A stretch of DNA of 6,559 bases from Solobacterium sp. (GCA_017536845.1 JAFWCP010000156.1:1-6559); one strand, 5' to 3'. Shown: positions 1 to 6,273, counted from the first letter of the stretch. Program-made: numbers and translations. Notes: generated from the letters alone by a model not told the origin.

Positions 1-339
1 AACCTCAGCTTCATGAAGGATTTCCGACCGCTGAGCCCTGAGGAAGAAGAAGTCATCCGCAAGGCCCAGGCAGCGCTGGATCAGGACAAGTCCATCGCCT
101 GCACTGCCTGCCATTACTGCACCAAGGGCTGCCCGATGGGCATCCCCATCCCGGAAATCTTCAACGTGGAAAACCGCAAGAAGGGAAGCCCGGAATTCCG
201 GACCAGAAGAGAGTATACGATTGTCACCCAGGACAAAGGCAGGGCGTCTGACTGCATCCAGTGCGGCCAGTGTGAAAACGCCTGCCCCCAGCATCTGCCG
301 ATCATTGAACTGCTCGAGCAGTGCCGCTGGATGGAATAA
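1..339 (+). CDS. Aldo/keto reductase with C-terminal 4Fe-4S domain (3' end only)
   Basis: The reading frame is open from the first base, so this is the last 112 codons of a longer gene; the ATG at position 13 is an internal Met, not a start. Two ferredoxin-type motifs are visible: C34-x2-C37-x2-C40-x3-C44-P and C85-x2-C88-x2-C91-x3-C95-P (fragment numbering), each suited to one 4Fe-4S cluster. The first is followed by the M-G-I-P-I-P stretch and the second by C-P-Q-H-L, both typical of the tail of iron-sulfur aldo/keto reductases (COG1453 type). In that family an NADPH-binding TIM barrel precedes this tail; here the barrel lies outside the window. The likely role is a cytoplasmic oxidoreductase that can pass electrons between a nicotinamide cofactor and Fe-S carriers; the substrate is unknown. 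A stand-alone ferredoxin is less likely because the helical S-P-E-E-E-E lead-in matches the linker of the fused form. The gene converges on the SDR gene at 394-1218 and ends at a shared hairpin. Confidence 0.88.
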   Translation, partial: NLSFMKDFRPLSPEEEEVIRKAQAALDQDKSIACTACHYCTKGCPMGIPIPEIFNVENRKKGSPEFRTRREYTIVTQDKGRASDCIQCGQCENACPQHLPIIELLEQCRWME

Positions 340-350
340 CAGAATCATAA

Positions 351-390
351 GAAAAAGCCTTGCGGGAATCTCCGGCAAGGCTTTGTTTTA
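351..390. terminator. Bidirectional rho-independent terminator
   Basis: A perfect 10-bp stem (354-363 AAAGCCTTGC with 375-384 GCAAGGCTTT) can extend inward by GGA/TCC past one G-G mismatch, leaving a 3-base loop. On the + strand the stem runs into TTTGTTTTA. On the - strand the A run at 352-356 reads as a T tract. It lies 14 bases after the + strand stop and 9 bases after the - strand stop, so it can end both convergent transcripts. Confidence 0.88.
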
Positions 391-393
391 TGC

Positions 394-1218
394 TCAGAAA
401 TCGGTGCTCCGGGAATCGGCCGCAAACTTTTCGGCTTCTTCGATTCTGCCCTGGGCAGTGGTGACAACCGCCTTGACAGCGTCGGATCCAAGCAGCAGAC
501 GGAACGGTGCTTCCTCGGCACAGGCCATTCTGTAAACCAGTTCGCCGGCCTTGGCGGGATCACCGGGCTGCTGTCTCTTGTTCACAGCGTTGGCATTCTT
601 CCAGGTGGAATCCTTATAGGCATCCACCTTCAGCGGGGCGCTCTTAAGGGCTTCATCATAGAAGTGGGTACGGAAGGAACCCGGTTCAATGACCATGACG
701 CGGATGCCCAGCGGCTTGAGTTCCTTGCATAAGCCGTCGGTGAGCAGGTCCAGGGCGGCCTTGGAAGTAGCATAGTAGCCGGAACCGACAGCTGAACGCT
801 CGGCGGCGATGCTGGTGGTGTTCATGATGACGCCTTCGCCCTTTTCTCTTAAGATGGGCAGGACTTCCTTGATCATGTTGATGGGGCCGAAGAGGTTGGT
901 TTCAAACAGTTCGCGGATGGCTTCGTCTTCGCCTTCCTCAACAGAAGAACGGTAGCCATGGCCGGCATTGTTGATGAGGACGTCAACGGTGCCGAATGTT
1001 TCGACTGCCTTGGCGACGACTTCCTTCATCTGTTCACGATTGCCCATATCCAGAGCTGCCGGCAGGCAGGTGTCGGGATACTCAGCAGCCAGGGCTTCCA
1101 GCTTGCTCAGTGATCTTGCGGTAATGACGGCGTTGTCGCCATGGGAAAGAACTGCTCTGGCGATGCCTTCGCCGATGCCGCCGGCGCTGGCGCCTGTGAT
1201 AATCCATGTTTTGCTCAT
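394..1218 (-). CDS. Short-chain dehydrogenase/reductase (SDR), operon gene 3
   Basis: This is a 274-residue classical SDR, a cytoplasmic NAD(P)-dependent oxidoreductase. The Rossmann signature begins at T8-G9; N-N-A-G is at 83-86, structural N108 in E-T-N-L-F, the catalytic set S136, Y149 and K153 (Y-x3-K), and P-G at 179-180. An Arg after strand beta-2 (T-A-R-S, R35) suggests NADP(H) preference. The glycine loop reads T-G-A-S-A-G-G-I-G, one Gly longer than the usual T-G-x3-G-x-G; I recall such a form in some SDRs, so it need not be inactivating. The C-terminal 80 residues, with the E-P-G-S-F-R-T-H-F stretch, resemble the broad group of 17-beta-HSD-like or 'oxidoreductase' SDRs; the substrate is unknown. 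The start is supported by AAGGAG at 1226-1231, 7 bases upstream. It follows the MmgE/PrpD gene by 17 bases, so it is the last gene of a three-gene operon that ends at the hairpin at 354-384. Confidence 0.93.
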   Translation of the reverse strand: MSKTWIITGASAGGIGEGIARAVLSHGDNAVITARSLSKLEALAAEYPDTCLPAALDMGNREQMKEVVAKAVETFGTVDVLINNAGHGYRSSVEEGEDEAIRELFETNLFGPINMIKEVLPILREKGEGVIMNTTSIAAERSAVGSGYYATSKAALDLLTDGLCKELKPLGIRVMVIEPGSFRTHFYDEALKSAPLKVDAYKDSTWKNANAVNKRQQPGDPAKAGELVYRMACAEEAPFRLLLGSDAVKAVVTTAQGRIEEAEKFAADSRSTDF

Positions 1219-1235
1219 CTTTTTTCTCCTTTTCT

Positions 1236-2534
1236 CTATTTTTCGATGATATTGATCTGACTGTCTGTGACAGAAATGACAAAGTCTTTATATCTGTCAG
1301 GATTGTCCAGCGCGGTGATGACGGATTCTTCCAGAGTATGGAGGTCACGCACCTTGCGCAGGATGTCTTCGTGGTTCATGGGGCTGGCCGCTGAGCCTTT
1401 CGGGGCCTCGCAGTAGGCGATATGCCATCTGCCGTCGGCCAGCACTTCCAGCCGGGCCTGGTCTTCAGCGAACTGTTCGTCGGCATACACGGTAATCTTC
1501 CTGGCCAGCTTCTTTTCTTCTTCGCTTGCTTCCAGGTCCTCAGGCAAAGGGTCATGAAGCAAAATCTTTTTCAGGATGGCCCGCGCGGTCAGCCAGCGCA
1601 GGCTGACAAAGCCGTCGTAGGTATTCTGCGGAACCGGCTTGCCGCCAAGCATGGCCGCGGTCGGCGAAACGGTCAGGACCGCCTCTTCAATTTCCGTCAG
1701 CGGGGGCAGCTGGTCGACGCAGTTCAGCGGGGCCAGGCTGATAAAGCCCAGCGGGTAAGGCTTGGTGGATGTCTTCAGGCAGATCCACTCTTCACCAATG
1801 CCTTCCAGCGCTTTCCGCAGGGAAGGCTTCGGGTTCAGGGCCGTCAGCAGGCCGCTGCGTCCGTCGATGGCATCCAGGCTGCAGGTAAAGCCCTTCTGAG
1901 CAAGGGCGGCGCCTTCGTAACCGGCCCCGGCCGCAAACGAGGGCACAAAGCTGCCGGTCATGGAGCCGTGGGTGCCGCGGATGCCGGAAGCTTTCGCGGC
2001 GCCATAGGCAATTGCGCTGGCGGCCGTGCTTTCGTCAAAATGACGAAGCCTTGCAATCGCTGCGGCAGCGCCCAGGCCGCCGGCGATGCCGGTCGTATAC
2101 CAAGACGAGGAACCATTGGAAAACAGATAGCGGGCGAAGCGGCATTCCGCTTCCATGCCGATTAAGAACGCTTCGAGGTATGCCTGCAGGCTGACCGGTT
2201 CTTTGCGTACTTCCGCCAGCAGCGCACTGAAGATGGGGCCGGCGGGATGGAGGGTTGTTTCGAAGTGGATGTCATCATAGGCGTGGATGGCGGAACTGAA
2301 ACAGTCCAGCATCGCACAGGCATATGGTGAAACAGATTCTTCCCGACCCAGCGGGTGGTATGACCCGGGGCATTCTTCCTGCAGGTAGGCTGCCGCAATG
2401 TCAACGGAGCTGCTGTCAGCACCGCTTAAGGCAACCGCCAGGATGTTCAGAAACAGATCCGCCGCTTCCCGGGGGATGGTTCTGATGTCCTGCTGCAGAA
2501 GGGCCAGAATGGCCTTGGCAAAGGTTTCCGGCAT
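1236..2534 (-). CDS. MmgE/PrpD family protein, divergent active site
   Basis: This 432-residue protein has the MmgE/PrpD layout: a helical N-terminal domain (about 1-240) and a smaller C-terminal domain. Family marks are A-Y-D-D (85-88), L-H-P (95-97), the Gly/Ala-rich helix after W-Y-T-T-G (145-149), G-T-H-G-S-M-T (187-193), Q-K-G-F-T (213-217) and K-P-Y-P (258-261). Characterised relatives are 2-methylcitrate dehydratase, cis-aconitate decarboxylase and iminodisuccinate epimerase. Against the family pattern I remember, the H of F-H-P-T-G is Y146, the K and H of T-K-x-x-H are G194 and V197, the H after K-x-Y-P-x-C is L267, and the Y of F-S-x-P-Y is W314. Chemistry is therefore uncertain, and a PrpD assignment is not justified. 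The stop of the preceding SDR is only 2 bases upstream. The only ribosome-binding match is a weak GGTGA (minus strand, 2545-2549) 10 bases before the ATG, which points to translational coupling. It may act on a small hydroxy- or keto-acid with the flanking SDRs, or be a non-catalytic homologue. Confidence 0.85.
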   Translation of the reverse strand: MPETFAKAILALLQQDIRTIPREAADLFLNILAVALSGADSSSVDIAAAYLQEECPGSYHPLGREESVSPYACAMLDCFSSAIHAYDDIHFETTLHPAGPIFSALLAEVRKEPVSLQAYLEAFLIGMEAECRFARYLFSNGSSSWYTTGIAGGLGAAAAIARLRHFDESTAASAIAYGAAKASGIRGTHGSMTGSFVPSFAAGAGYEGAALAQKGFTCSLDAIDGRSGLLTALNPKPSLRKALEGIGEEWICLKTSTKPYPLGFISLAPLNCVDQLPPLTEIEEAVLTVSPTAAMLGGKPVPQNTYDGFVSLRWLTARAILKKILLHDPLPEDLEASEEEKKLARKITVYADEQFAEDQARLEVLADGRWHIAYCEAPKGSAASPMNHEDILRKVRDLHTLEESVITALDNPDRYKDFVISVTDSQINIIEK

Positions 2535-2536
2535 GA

Positions 2537-3301
2537 TTACAGTTTCACCGGATAGATGGCCGCCAGGCCGCCGTCCACGAGGATTTCCACGCCGTTGATG
2601 TAGGCGGATTCTTCACTGCCAAGGAATACCGCCGCATTGGCGATGTCATTGACATGGCCGACGCGTCCGGCCGGGATCAGCGTTGCCCGGTACTGCCGGC
2701 GTTCCATCTCCTCCTGGGGGGAGCGGCCAAGCTCGCCGCCGGCGGCATCGGTCGGGATGATGCCCGGGGCAATGGCGTTGACGCGGATGTGACGGTCTCT
2801 TAATTCATTGGTCCATGTGTGGATGAAGGACTTCTGCGCCGACTTGGCGGCGATGTAGAGGCTGAAGTCCTTTAAGCCAAGAGAGGCGGTGACCGAAGTG
2901 TTCAGGATGATGGCTGAGCCATCAGGCATGATCGGCAGGCACGCCTGGACGGTGAAGTATGTGCCAAGCACATTGGTGTGCATGACCCGGTCAAACTCTT
3001 CCATGGTGATGTTTTCCAGCGGAATATACCTGCCGACGCCGGCATTGGCGATGACGATGTCCACGCTGCCCCGTTCCTCTTTGATTTTTGAAGCAACAGC
3101 GTCCATGTCCATGCGGTTGGCAACATCTGCCTTCATCCAGCCGATGTTACGGCCGATGGCGGCTGCTGCCTCCCGAAGCTTTTCTTCACGCCTGCCGGTG
3201 ATGTACACATACGCCCCTTCGGCGACGTACTTTTCGGCAATTGCCAGGCCGATGCCGGTGCCGCCGCCGGTGATCAGCGCTGTTTTTCCTTCCAGTCTCA
3301 T
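2537..3301 (-). CDS. Short-chain dehydrogenase/reductase (SDR), operon gene 1
   Basis: This 254-residue classical SDR is close to the usual family length of about 250. It shows T-G-G-G-T-G-I-G at 11-18, T-G-R-R at 35-38 (R37 favours NADP(H)), D59-V, N-A-G at 86-88, N110, the catalytic S136, Y149 and K153, P-G at 179-180, and a C-terminal V-D-G-G at 242-245 typical of tetrameric classical SDRs such as 3-oxoacyl-ACP reductase and glucose or gluconate dehydrogenases. The substrate cannot be read from the sequence. The start is M at 3301 because GGAGG (3311-3315) sits 9 bases upstream and the family motif then begins at residue 11. The open frame extends to an ATG at 3340, but that would add 13 residues that look unlike SDR sequence and would bury the ribosome binding site inside the gene. 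It is the first gene of the SDR-MmgE/PrpD-SDR operon, about 83 bases after the LysR stop on the same strand. Confidence 0.93.
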   Translation of the reverse strand: MRLEGKTALITGGGTGIGLAIAEKYVAEGAYVYITGRREEKLREAAAAIGRNIGWMKADVANRMDMDAVASKIKEERGSVDIVIANAGVGRYIPLENITMEEFDRVMHTNVLGTYFTVQACLPIMPDGSAIILNTSVTASLGLKDFSLYIAAKSAQKSFIHTWTNELRDRHIRVNAIAPGIIPTDAAGGELGRSPQEEMERRQYRATLIPAGRVGHVNDIANAAVFLGSEESAYINGVEILVDGGLAAIYPVKL

Positions 3302-3310
3302 CTTGTTTTT

Positions 3311-3315
3311 CCTCC
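3311..3315 (-). promoter_or_regulatory. Ribosome binding site that fixes the SDR start at 3301
   Basis: The minus strand reads GGAGG here, 9 bases before the ATG at 3301, and nothing comparable precedes the upstream ATG at 3340. A possible -10 element TATATT (minus strand, 3324-3329) lies just upstream, but I could not find a convincing -35 for it, so the operon promoter remains unassigned. Confidence 0.8.
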
Positions 3316-3365
3316 GTAAAAAGAATATATGTGAATGCATGTTTTAAGAAGTCTTATTTTGGAAA

Positions 3366-3393
3366 TCAGTGTATACCGATTGGTTTACACTGA
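3366..3393. promoter_or_regulatory. 28-bp dyad between the LysR gene and the SDR operon (operator or weak hairpin)
   Basis: The arms TCAGTGTA (3366-3373) and TACACTGA (3386-3393) are perfect 8-bp inverted repeats. Inside them, after one T/T mismatch, ACC (3375-3377) pairs with GGT (3382-3384) around the centre GATT. The dyad covers the last two sense codons and the stop of the LysR gene and ends 65 bases before the SDR start. The ACCGATTGGT core flanked by T/A-rich arms looks like repressor operators of the TetR type, and a LysR site is also possible. As RNA on the minus strand it is followed only by TTTCC, a poor U tract, so it would be a weak terminator. Pairing is seen directly; the function is inferred. 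Confidence 0.55.
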
Positions 3394-4287
3394 AATATGC
3401 CGCTGCTTCTGGATCAGGGCCAGCAGGCGACGGATCTTGGCGGACGGGTTACGCGCATACAGGATGCCGTATGCGGCCGTATAAGGCCAGTCCGCATCAA
3501 CCTTTCTGAGCATCGGGTGGGCCTTGAGCCAGTGTTCGGTGCTGACCAGCACCGCATTCTCCTGCACCACCCGGTTGAAGACGTCCATGCCGAAAAAGTC
3601 AAACGGCACAAGGCTGATGTCCGGAAACCTTTGTTTCAGGTCTTCCTGCACCTTGTCCATGACCTCCATCTTGCCTTTGCTTAAGACAAAGACCTTTTCC
3701 TCGGCCAGATCTTCCATGGCTGCCTTCTTTTTCGCGGACAGGGGATGGTGGCGCGGGACGGCAAGGCAGAGAGGAATTGTCTCAATGGTCAGGCCGCTGC
3801 AGCGGCGGGCCGCCAGATGGGCCGCATCGGTGCTGCCGGTGATCAGGTCAATGTCCGTGCCCAGCTTTGCGAACAGCTCACTGACGCGGCCGGGTTCATT
3901 GACAAACGGGATGACCTGCACTCGTAATTCCGGCCATTCGGGCAGGATTTCATACAGCAGGTCAATGATCAGTTCGGTGCCGGTGACCGGCGAAGAGCCG
4001 ACATTGATGATGCTGTCGGATGAGGAAACGGTCTGCCTTGCCCTGGCAATGGCCGCTTCGGCTTCGGCCAGCAGAAAGCGTCCGTCATGGAGCAGGGACG
4101 CACCGGCAGCAGTCAGTTTCAGCCCGCGCGGCGTGCGTTCAAACAGGGCGGTGCCGACCTCATCTTCCAGGGCGTCAACCTGTTTGATCAATGCCGAAGG
4201 CGTCAGATACAGCAGGTCTGCCGCCTTGCGGAAACTGCCGGCTTCCGCTGTCCTGATAAAGGTTTCCAGATATTTCAGATTCAGCAT
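3385..4287 (-). CDS. LysR-type transcriptional regulator
   Basis: This 300-residue protein has the standard LysR length and layout. Residues 1-60 form the winged helix-turn-helix: L-K-Y-L-E-T-F, then the helix pair around G-S-F-R-K-A-A-D-L-L and T-P-S-A-L-I-K-Q-V-D-A-L-E, then L-F-E-R-T-P-R-G-L-K-L-T-A-A-G for the wing. A linker helix spans about 62-88. Residues 91-295 form the periplasmic-binding-protein-like effector domain, starting at I-N-V-G-S-S-P. The effector is unknown. The start at 4287 has AAAGGA (4296-4301) 8 bases upstream and its own promoter. It lies upstream of, and on the same strand as, the SDR-MmgE/PrpD-SDR operon, so that operon is the obvious candidate target, although LysR regulators are more often divergent from their targets. 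A terminator just upstream (4347-4371) separates it from the hydrolase-maturase operon. Read-through into the SDR operon is possible because the hairpin at its 3' end has no strong U tract. Confidence 0.95.
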   Translation of the reverse strand: MLNLKYLETFIRTAEAGSFRKAADLLYLTPSALIKQVDALEDEVGTALFERTPRGLKLTAAGASLLHDGRFLLAEAEAAIARARQTVSSSDSIINVGSSPVTGTELIIDLLYEILPEWPELRVQVIPFVNEPGRVSELFAKLGTDIDLITGSTDAAHLAARRCSGLTIETIPLCLAVPRHHPLSAKKKAAMEDLAEEKVFVLSKGKMEVMDKVQEDLKQRFPDISLVPFDFFGMDVFNRVVQENAVLVSTEHWLKAHPMLRKVDADWPYTAAYGILYARNPSAKIRRLLALIQKQRHISV

Positions 4288-4310
4288 GATATGTATCCTT
4301 TGTTTTGTAT

Positions 4311-4341
4311 ATTATAGCAGAATTGTCAGCCATCCTTGCAA
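4311..4341 (-). promoter_or_regulatory. Promoter of the LysR gene (extended -10)
   Basis: The minus strand reads TGCTATAAT (4311-4319), a perfect -10 hexamer with the TGn extension. The best -35, TTGCAA at 4336-4341, matches 4 of 6 positions at a long 19-base spacing, so the extended -10 is the stronger evidence. Transcription would start about 20 bases before the ATG, leaving room for the AAAGGA ribosome binding site. Confidence 0.65.
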
Positions 4342-4346
4342 CGGTC

Positions 4347-4371
4347 AAAAAGAAGAGGCAGACGCCTCTTC
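4347..4371 (-). terminator. Rho-independent terminator of the hydrolase-maturase operon
   Basis: A perfect 8-bp stem, GAAGAGGC (4352-4359) with GCCTCTTC (4364-4371), surrounds a 4-base loop. On the minus strand it is followed at once by TTTTT (4351-4347). It starts 7 bases after the maturase stop and so insulates the LysR promoter from the operon upstream. Confidence 0.88.
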
Positions 4372-4378
4372 CGTTATT

Positions 4379-5509
4379 TTATAACTGTTTCATGATCTGA
4401 GCCGGCGTGTACTGTTTCCGGCTGAGTTCCATGGCTTTTGTCAGGACAGGCACCGCCGCGTCGAAATACATCCGCATCCCTTCACAGAGATAATAGATTT
4501 CCTCATCATTTTCCGGCAGGAAACGGTCCTTGGGGCAGCCGCCGCCGCATAATGACAGGTACGGACATTCCCGGCATTTCCCGGACAGGGTGGTTTTCTT
4601 GCGCTGCCCGAAGGCGGTCTGTTCTTCGCTATGGACAAGCAGGGCGAGGTCTTTGACATGGCCGAGCCGGTGCGGCTGATCGACAAAGTGGTCGCAGCTG
4701 TAGACGCTCCCGTCGCTTTCGACAACCGGGACATTGCCGCAGGTCTCCGCCAGGAAGCAGACGTTTGGCCCCTTGCCCGCAAGACCCAGGGCAGTTTCCG
4801 CAAACAGCTGCACATTGACCTTGCCAAGGTCATTCCGGCTCCATTCCCTGAAGACGGTTTTCAGAAACCTTCCATAGGCTTCCGGGGTGACCGAGTCTTC
4901 GGTGACTTTGCCGTCAATGCGTCTGACAATCGGGATGAACTGCATCCATCCCGTATCCAGAAAGCGCAGTGCCTTGTAAACAGCCAGGGCACTGGCGGCT
5001 GTTTCGGCTGTCACCGTACATAAGAGATCTGCCTTGATGCCGTATTTCTTCAGCCGCAGTACGGTTTCTCTGACCCGGTCGTAGGTGCCGTTTCCGGCGG
5101 TATCCTTGCGGTAGGTGTCATGGACAAAGCGGGTGCCGTCGATGGAAATGCCGACATCAAAATGATTGTCTTTGAGGAAGCGGCACCAGGCATCATCGAG
5201 CAGCAGGCCGTTGGTCTGCAGATTGTTCCAGATGGTCCTGCCCTGCGGGGTGTACTGCTTCTGCAGGCGGATGGCTTTTCGGTAAAAGGCCATGCCGGCC
5301 AGGGCCGGCTCGCCGCCGTGCCAGGTAAAGGACACCGCGTCATCGGGACTGGCTTCGATGTAGTTCCTGATAAAGGTTTCCAGGGTTTCATCATCCATCA
5401 GGGCGCGGCAGCTGTTGTTGTCCGCGTGCAGGTAATAACAATAGCTGCAGGCCATGTTGCACAATGACCCCACCGGCTTGGCCATGATGGTAAATGATGT
5501 TCCGCTCAT
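4379..5509 (-). CDS. Radical SAM/SPASM maturase, anaerobic sulfatase-maturating enzyme-like
   Basis: This 376-residue protein matches the usual size of anaerobic sulfatase-maturating enzymes (anSME), which use S-adenosylmethionine radical chemistry to oxidise a Cys or Ser of a partner protein to formylglycine. The radical-SAM cluster motif is C17-x3-C21-x2-C24. Further marks are T-W-H-G-G-E-P (62-68), Q-T-N-G (98-101) and S-I-D-G (122-125). The SPASM region carries C251, C257 and C272 followed by D273, then C312-x2-C315-x5-C321-x3-C325 and C342, enough for two auxiliary 4Fe-4S clusters. The spacing agrees with what I remember of the Clostridium perfringens enzyme, including the Asp proposed there as general base. 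The start overlaps the stop of the hydrolase gene as ATGA. An AAGG lies only one base from this ATG, too close to work well, so coupled translation is likely. No sulfatase gene is in the window: the partner may be encoded elsewhere, or this may be a maturase for another target, conceivably the coupled hydrolase. Confidence 0.9.
   Translation of the reverse strand: MSGTSFTIMAKPVGSLCNMACSYCYYLHADNNSCRALMDDETLETFIRNYIEASPDDAVSFTWHGGEPALAGMAFYRKAIRLQKQYTPQGRTIWNNLQTNGLLLDDAWCRFLKDNHFDVGISIDGTRFVHDTYRKDTAGNGTYDRVRETVLRLKKYGIKADLLCTVTAETAASALAVYKALRFLDTGWMQFIPIVRRIDGKVTEDSVTPEAYGRFLKTVFREWSRNDLGKVNVQLFAETALGLAGKGPNVCFLAETCGNVPVVESDGSVYSCDHFVDQPHRLGHVKDLALLVHSEEQTAFGQRKKTTLSGKCRECPYLSLCGGGCPKDRFLPENDEEIYYLCEGMRMYFDAAVPVLTKAMELSRKQYTPAQIMKQL
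5506..5509 (-). other. ATGA stop/start overlap coupling hydrolase and maturase
   Basis: On the minus strand the maturase ATG (5509-5507) and the hydrolase TGA (5508-5506) share two bases. Ribosomes ending the hydrolase can restart on the maturase, which tends to give linked amounts of the two proteins. Confidence 0.9.
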
Positions 5510-6273
5510 TCCTTCAGATGCCTGTCAAAGAAGGCGATGGTCTTGTTGAAGGAGTCCATGGCCGCCTCCTGACGGTACATGGGCTTGTCGTAGTACCAGA
5601 TGCCGTGTCCGGCCCCGTCATAGCGGTGGAATTCGTATTCCTTGCCTTTCTCCTTCAGCAGCCTCTCTGTTTCATCCACCTGTTCCTTTGTCGGGAAGCG
5701 GTCATCGTTGCCGAAGATGCCAAGCAGCGGGATCTGCAGGTCCTTGACAAAGCTGATCGGCGCGGCGGGCCGGGCCGGGGAGAGTTCCTCCTCCTTCATG
5801 ATGACCTGGCCGCCCCAGCAGTCCACCGCACAGTCAAAGCCTTCCACCGTGCAGGCGGCCAGGAAAGCATGGCGGCCGCCCGAGCACATGCCGATGACGC
5901 CGGCCTTATGGTTGGAAGCAGGGGACAGCTTTAAGAAATCCAGACAGCCCTTGACATCATCCATGACGCTGGCATCGCTGACGCCGCCGGCTTCTCTGGC
6001 CCTTTGGGCCACTTCCGGGGGTGTGCCGGTGCCGAAAGCGTGGTAGATATCCGGACACATGACCGCATAGCCGTGCTCGGCAAAGCGGCGTGAGGTTTCC
6101 CGGCACCACTCATCCCAGCCGGGCATGTGGGGGATTAAGACGATGCCCGGCACTTTGTCTTTGCCTAAAGGACGGGCGTAGTAACTGGTGATCACCGTGC
6201 CGTTGGCAGAGGTGACAGGAACCGTTTCGGCAATCATGCCGGCGTATTCACCGGTATTCAATGAGTTCCACAT
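5506..6273 (-). CDS. Dienelactone hydrolase family alpha/beta hydrolase
   Basis: This 255-residue protein fits the dienelactone hydrolase (DLH) family, about 230-260 residues. The catalytic triad is readable: nucleophile C130 in G-M-C-S-G-G (128-133), acid D191 in G-N-D-D-R-F-P (188-194), and H223 in G-A-G-H-G (220-224). C-P-D-I-Y (73-77) and W-G-G (153-155) are further family marks. No signal peptide or membrane segment is seen, so it should be cytoplasmic. Family members hydrolyse lactones or other esters; the true substrate is unknown, and there are no chlorocatechol-pathway genes here. At the place of the Glu that contacts the nucleophile in classical DLH (the x-E-x-x-G of strand 3) this protein seems to have H49, so its chemistry may differ. 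The start has AAAGGAG (6283-6289) 9 bases upstream. It is the first gene of a two-gene operon with the radical-SAM maturase and is divergent from the BlaI-type regulator. Confidence 0.92.
   Translation of the reverse strand: MWNSLNTGEYAGMIAETVPVTSANGTVITSYYARPLGKDKVPGIVLIPHMPGWDEWCRETSRRFAEHGYAVMCPDIYHAFGTGTPPEVAQRAREAGGVSDASVMDDVKGCLDFLKLSPASNHKAGVIGMCSGGRHAFLAACTVEGFDCAVDCWGGQVIMKEEELSPARPAAPISFVKDLQIPLLGIFGNDDRFPTKEQVDETERLLKEKGKEYEFHRYDGAGHGIWYYDKPMYRQEAAMDSFNKTIAFFDRHLKE

Noticed and set aside
1422..2165. 247-codon open frame on the + strand inside the MmgE/PrpD gene
   Set aside because: It is fully antisense to a gene with clear family motifs, has Gln/Arg/Gly-rich composition typical of shadow frames in G/C-rich DNA, and matches no family I recognise.
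1236..2534. Calling the gene prpD (2-methylcitrate dehydratase)
   Set aside because: No prpB or prpC is nearby and several catalytic-site positions differ, so only the family name is supported.
3302..3340. Upstream ATG start for the first SDR
   Set aside because: The added 13 residues do not look like SDR sequence, and GGAGG at 3311-3315 is perfectly placed for the ATG at 3301.
3345..3356. TAAGA/TCTTA inverted repeat as a terminator of the LysR gene
   Set aside because: A 5-bp A/T-rich stem with a 2-base loop cannot form a stable hairpin, and no T tract follows on the minus strand.
4343..4348. TTGACC (minus strand) as the -35 of the LysR promoter
   Set aside because: It lies 26 bases from the TATAAT, too far, and no credible -10 lies 17 bases downstream of it.
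3524..4384. 286-codon open frame on the + strand over the LysR gene
   Set aside because: It is antisense to a canonical LysR protein, is rich in Ser/Arg, and runs through the LysR promoter and the upstream terminator stem.
5767..5784. L-S-P-A-R in the hydrolase as a sulfatase-type modification motif
   Set aside because: The motif needs Cys or Ser two residues before the Pro; here that residue is Leu.
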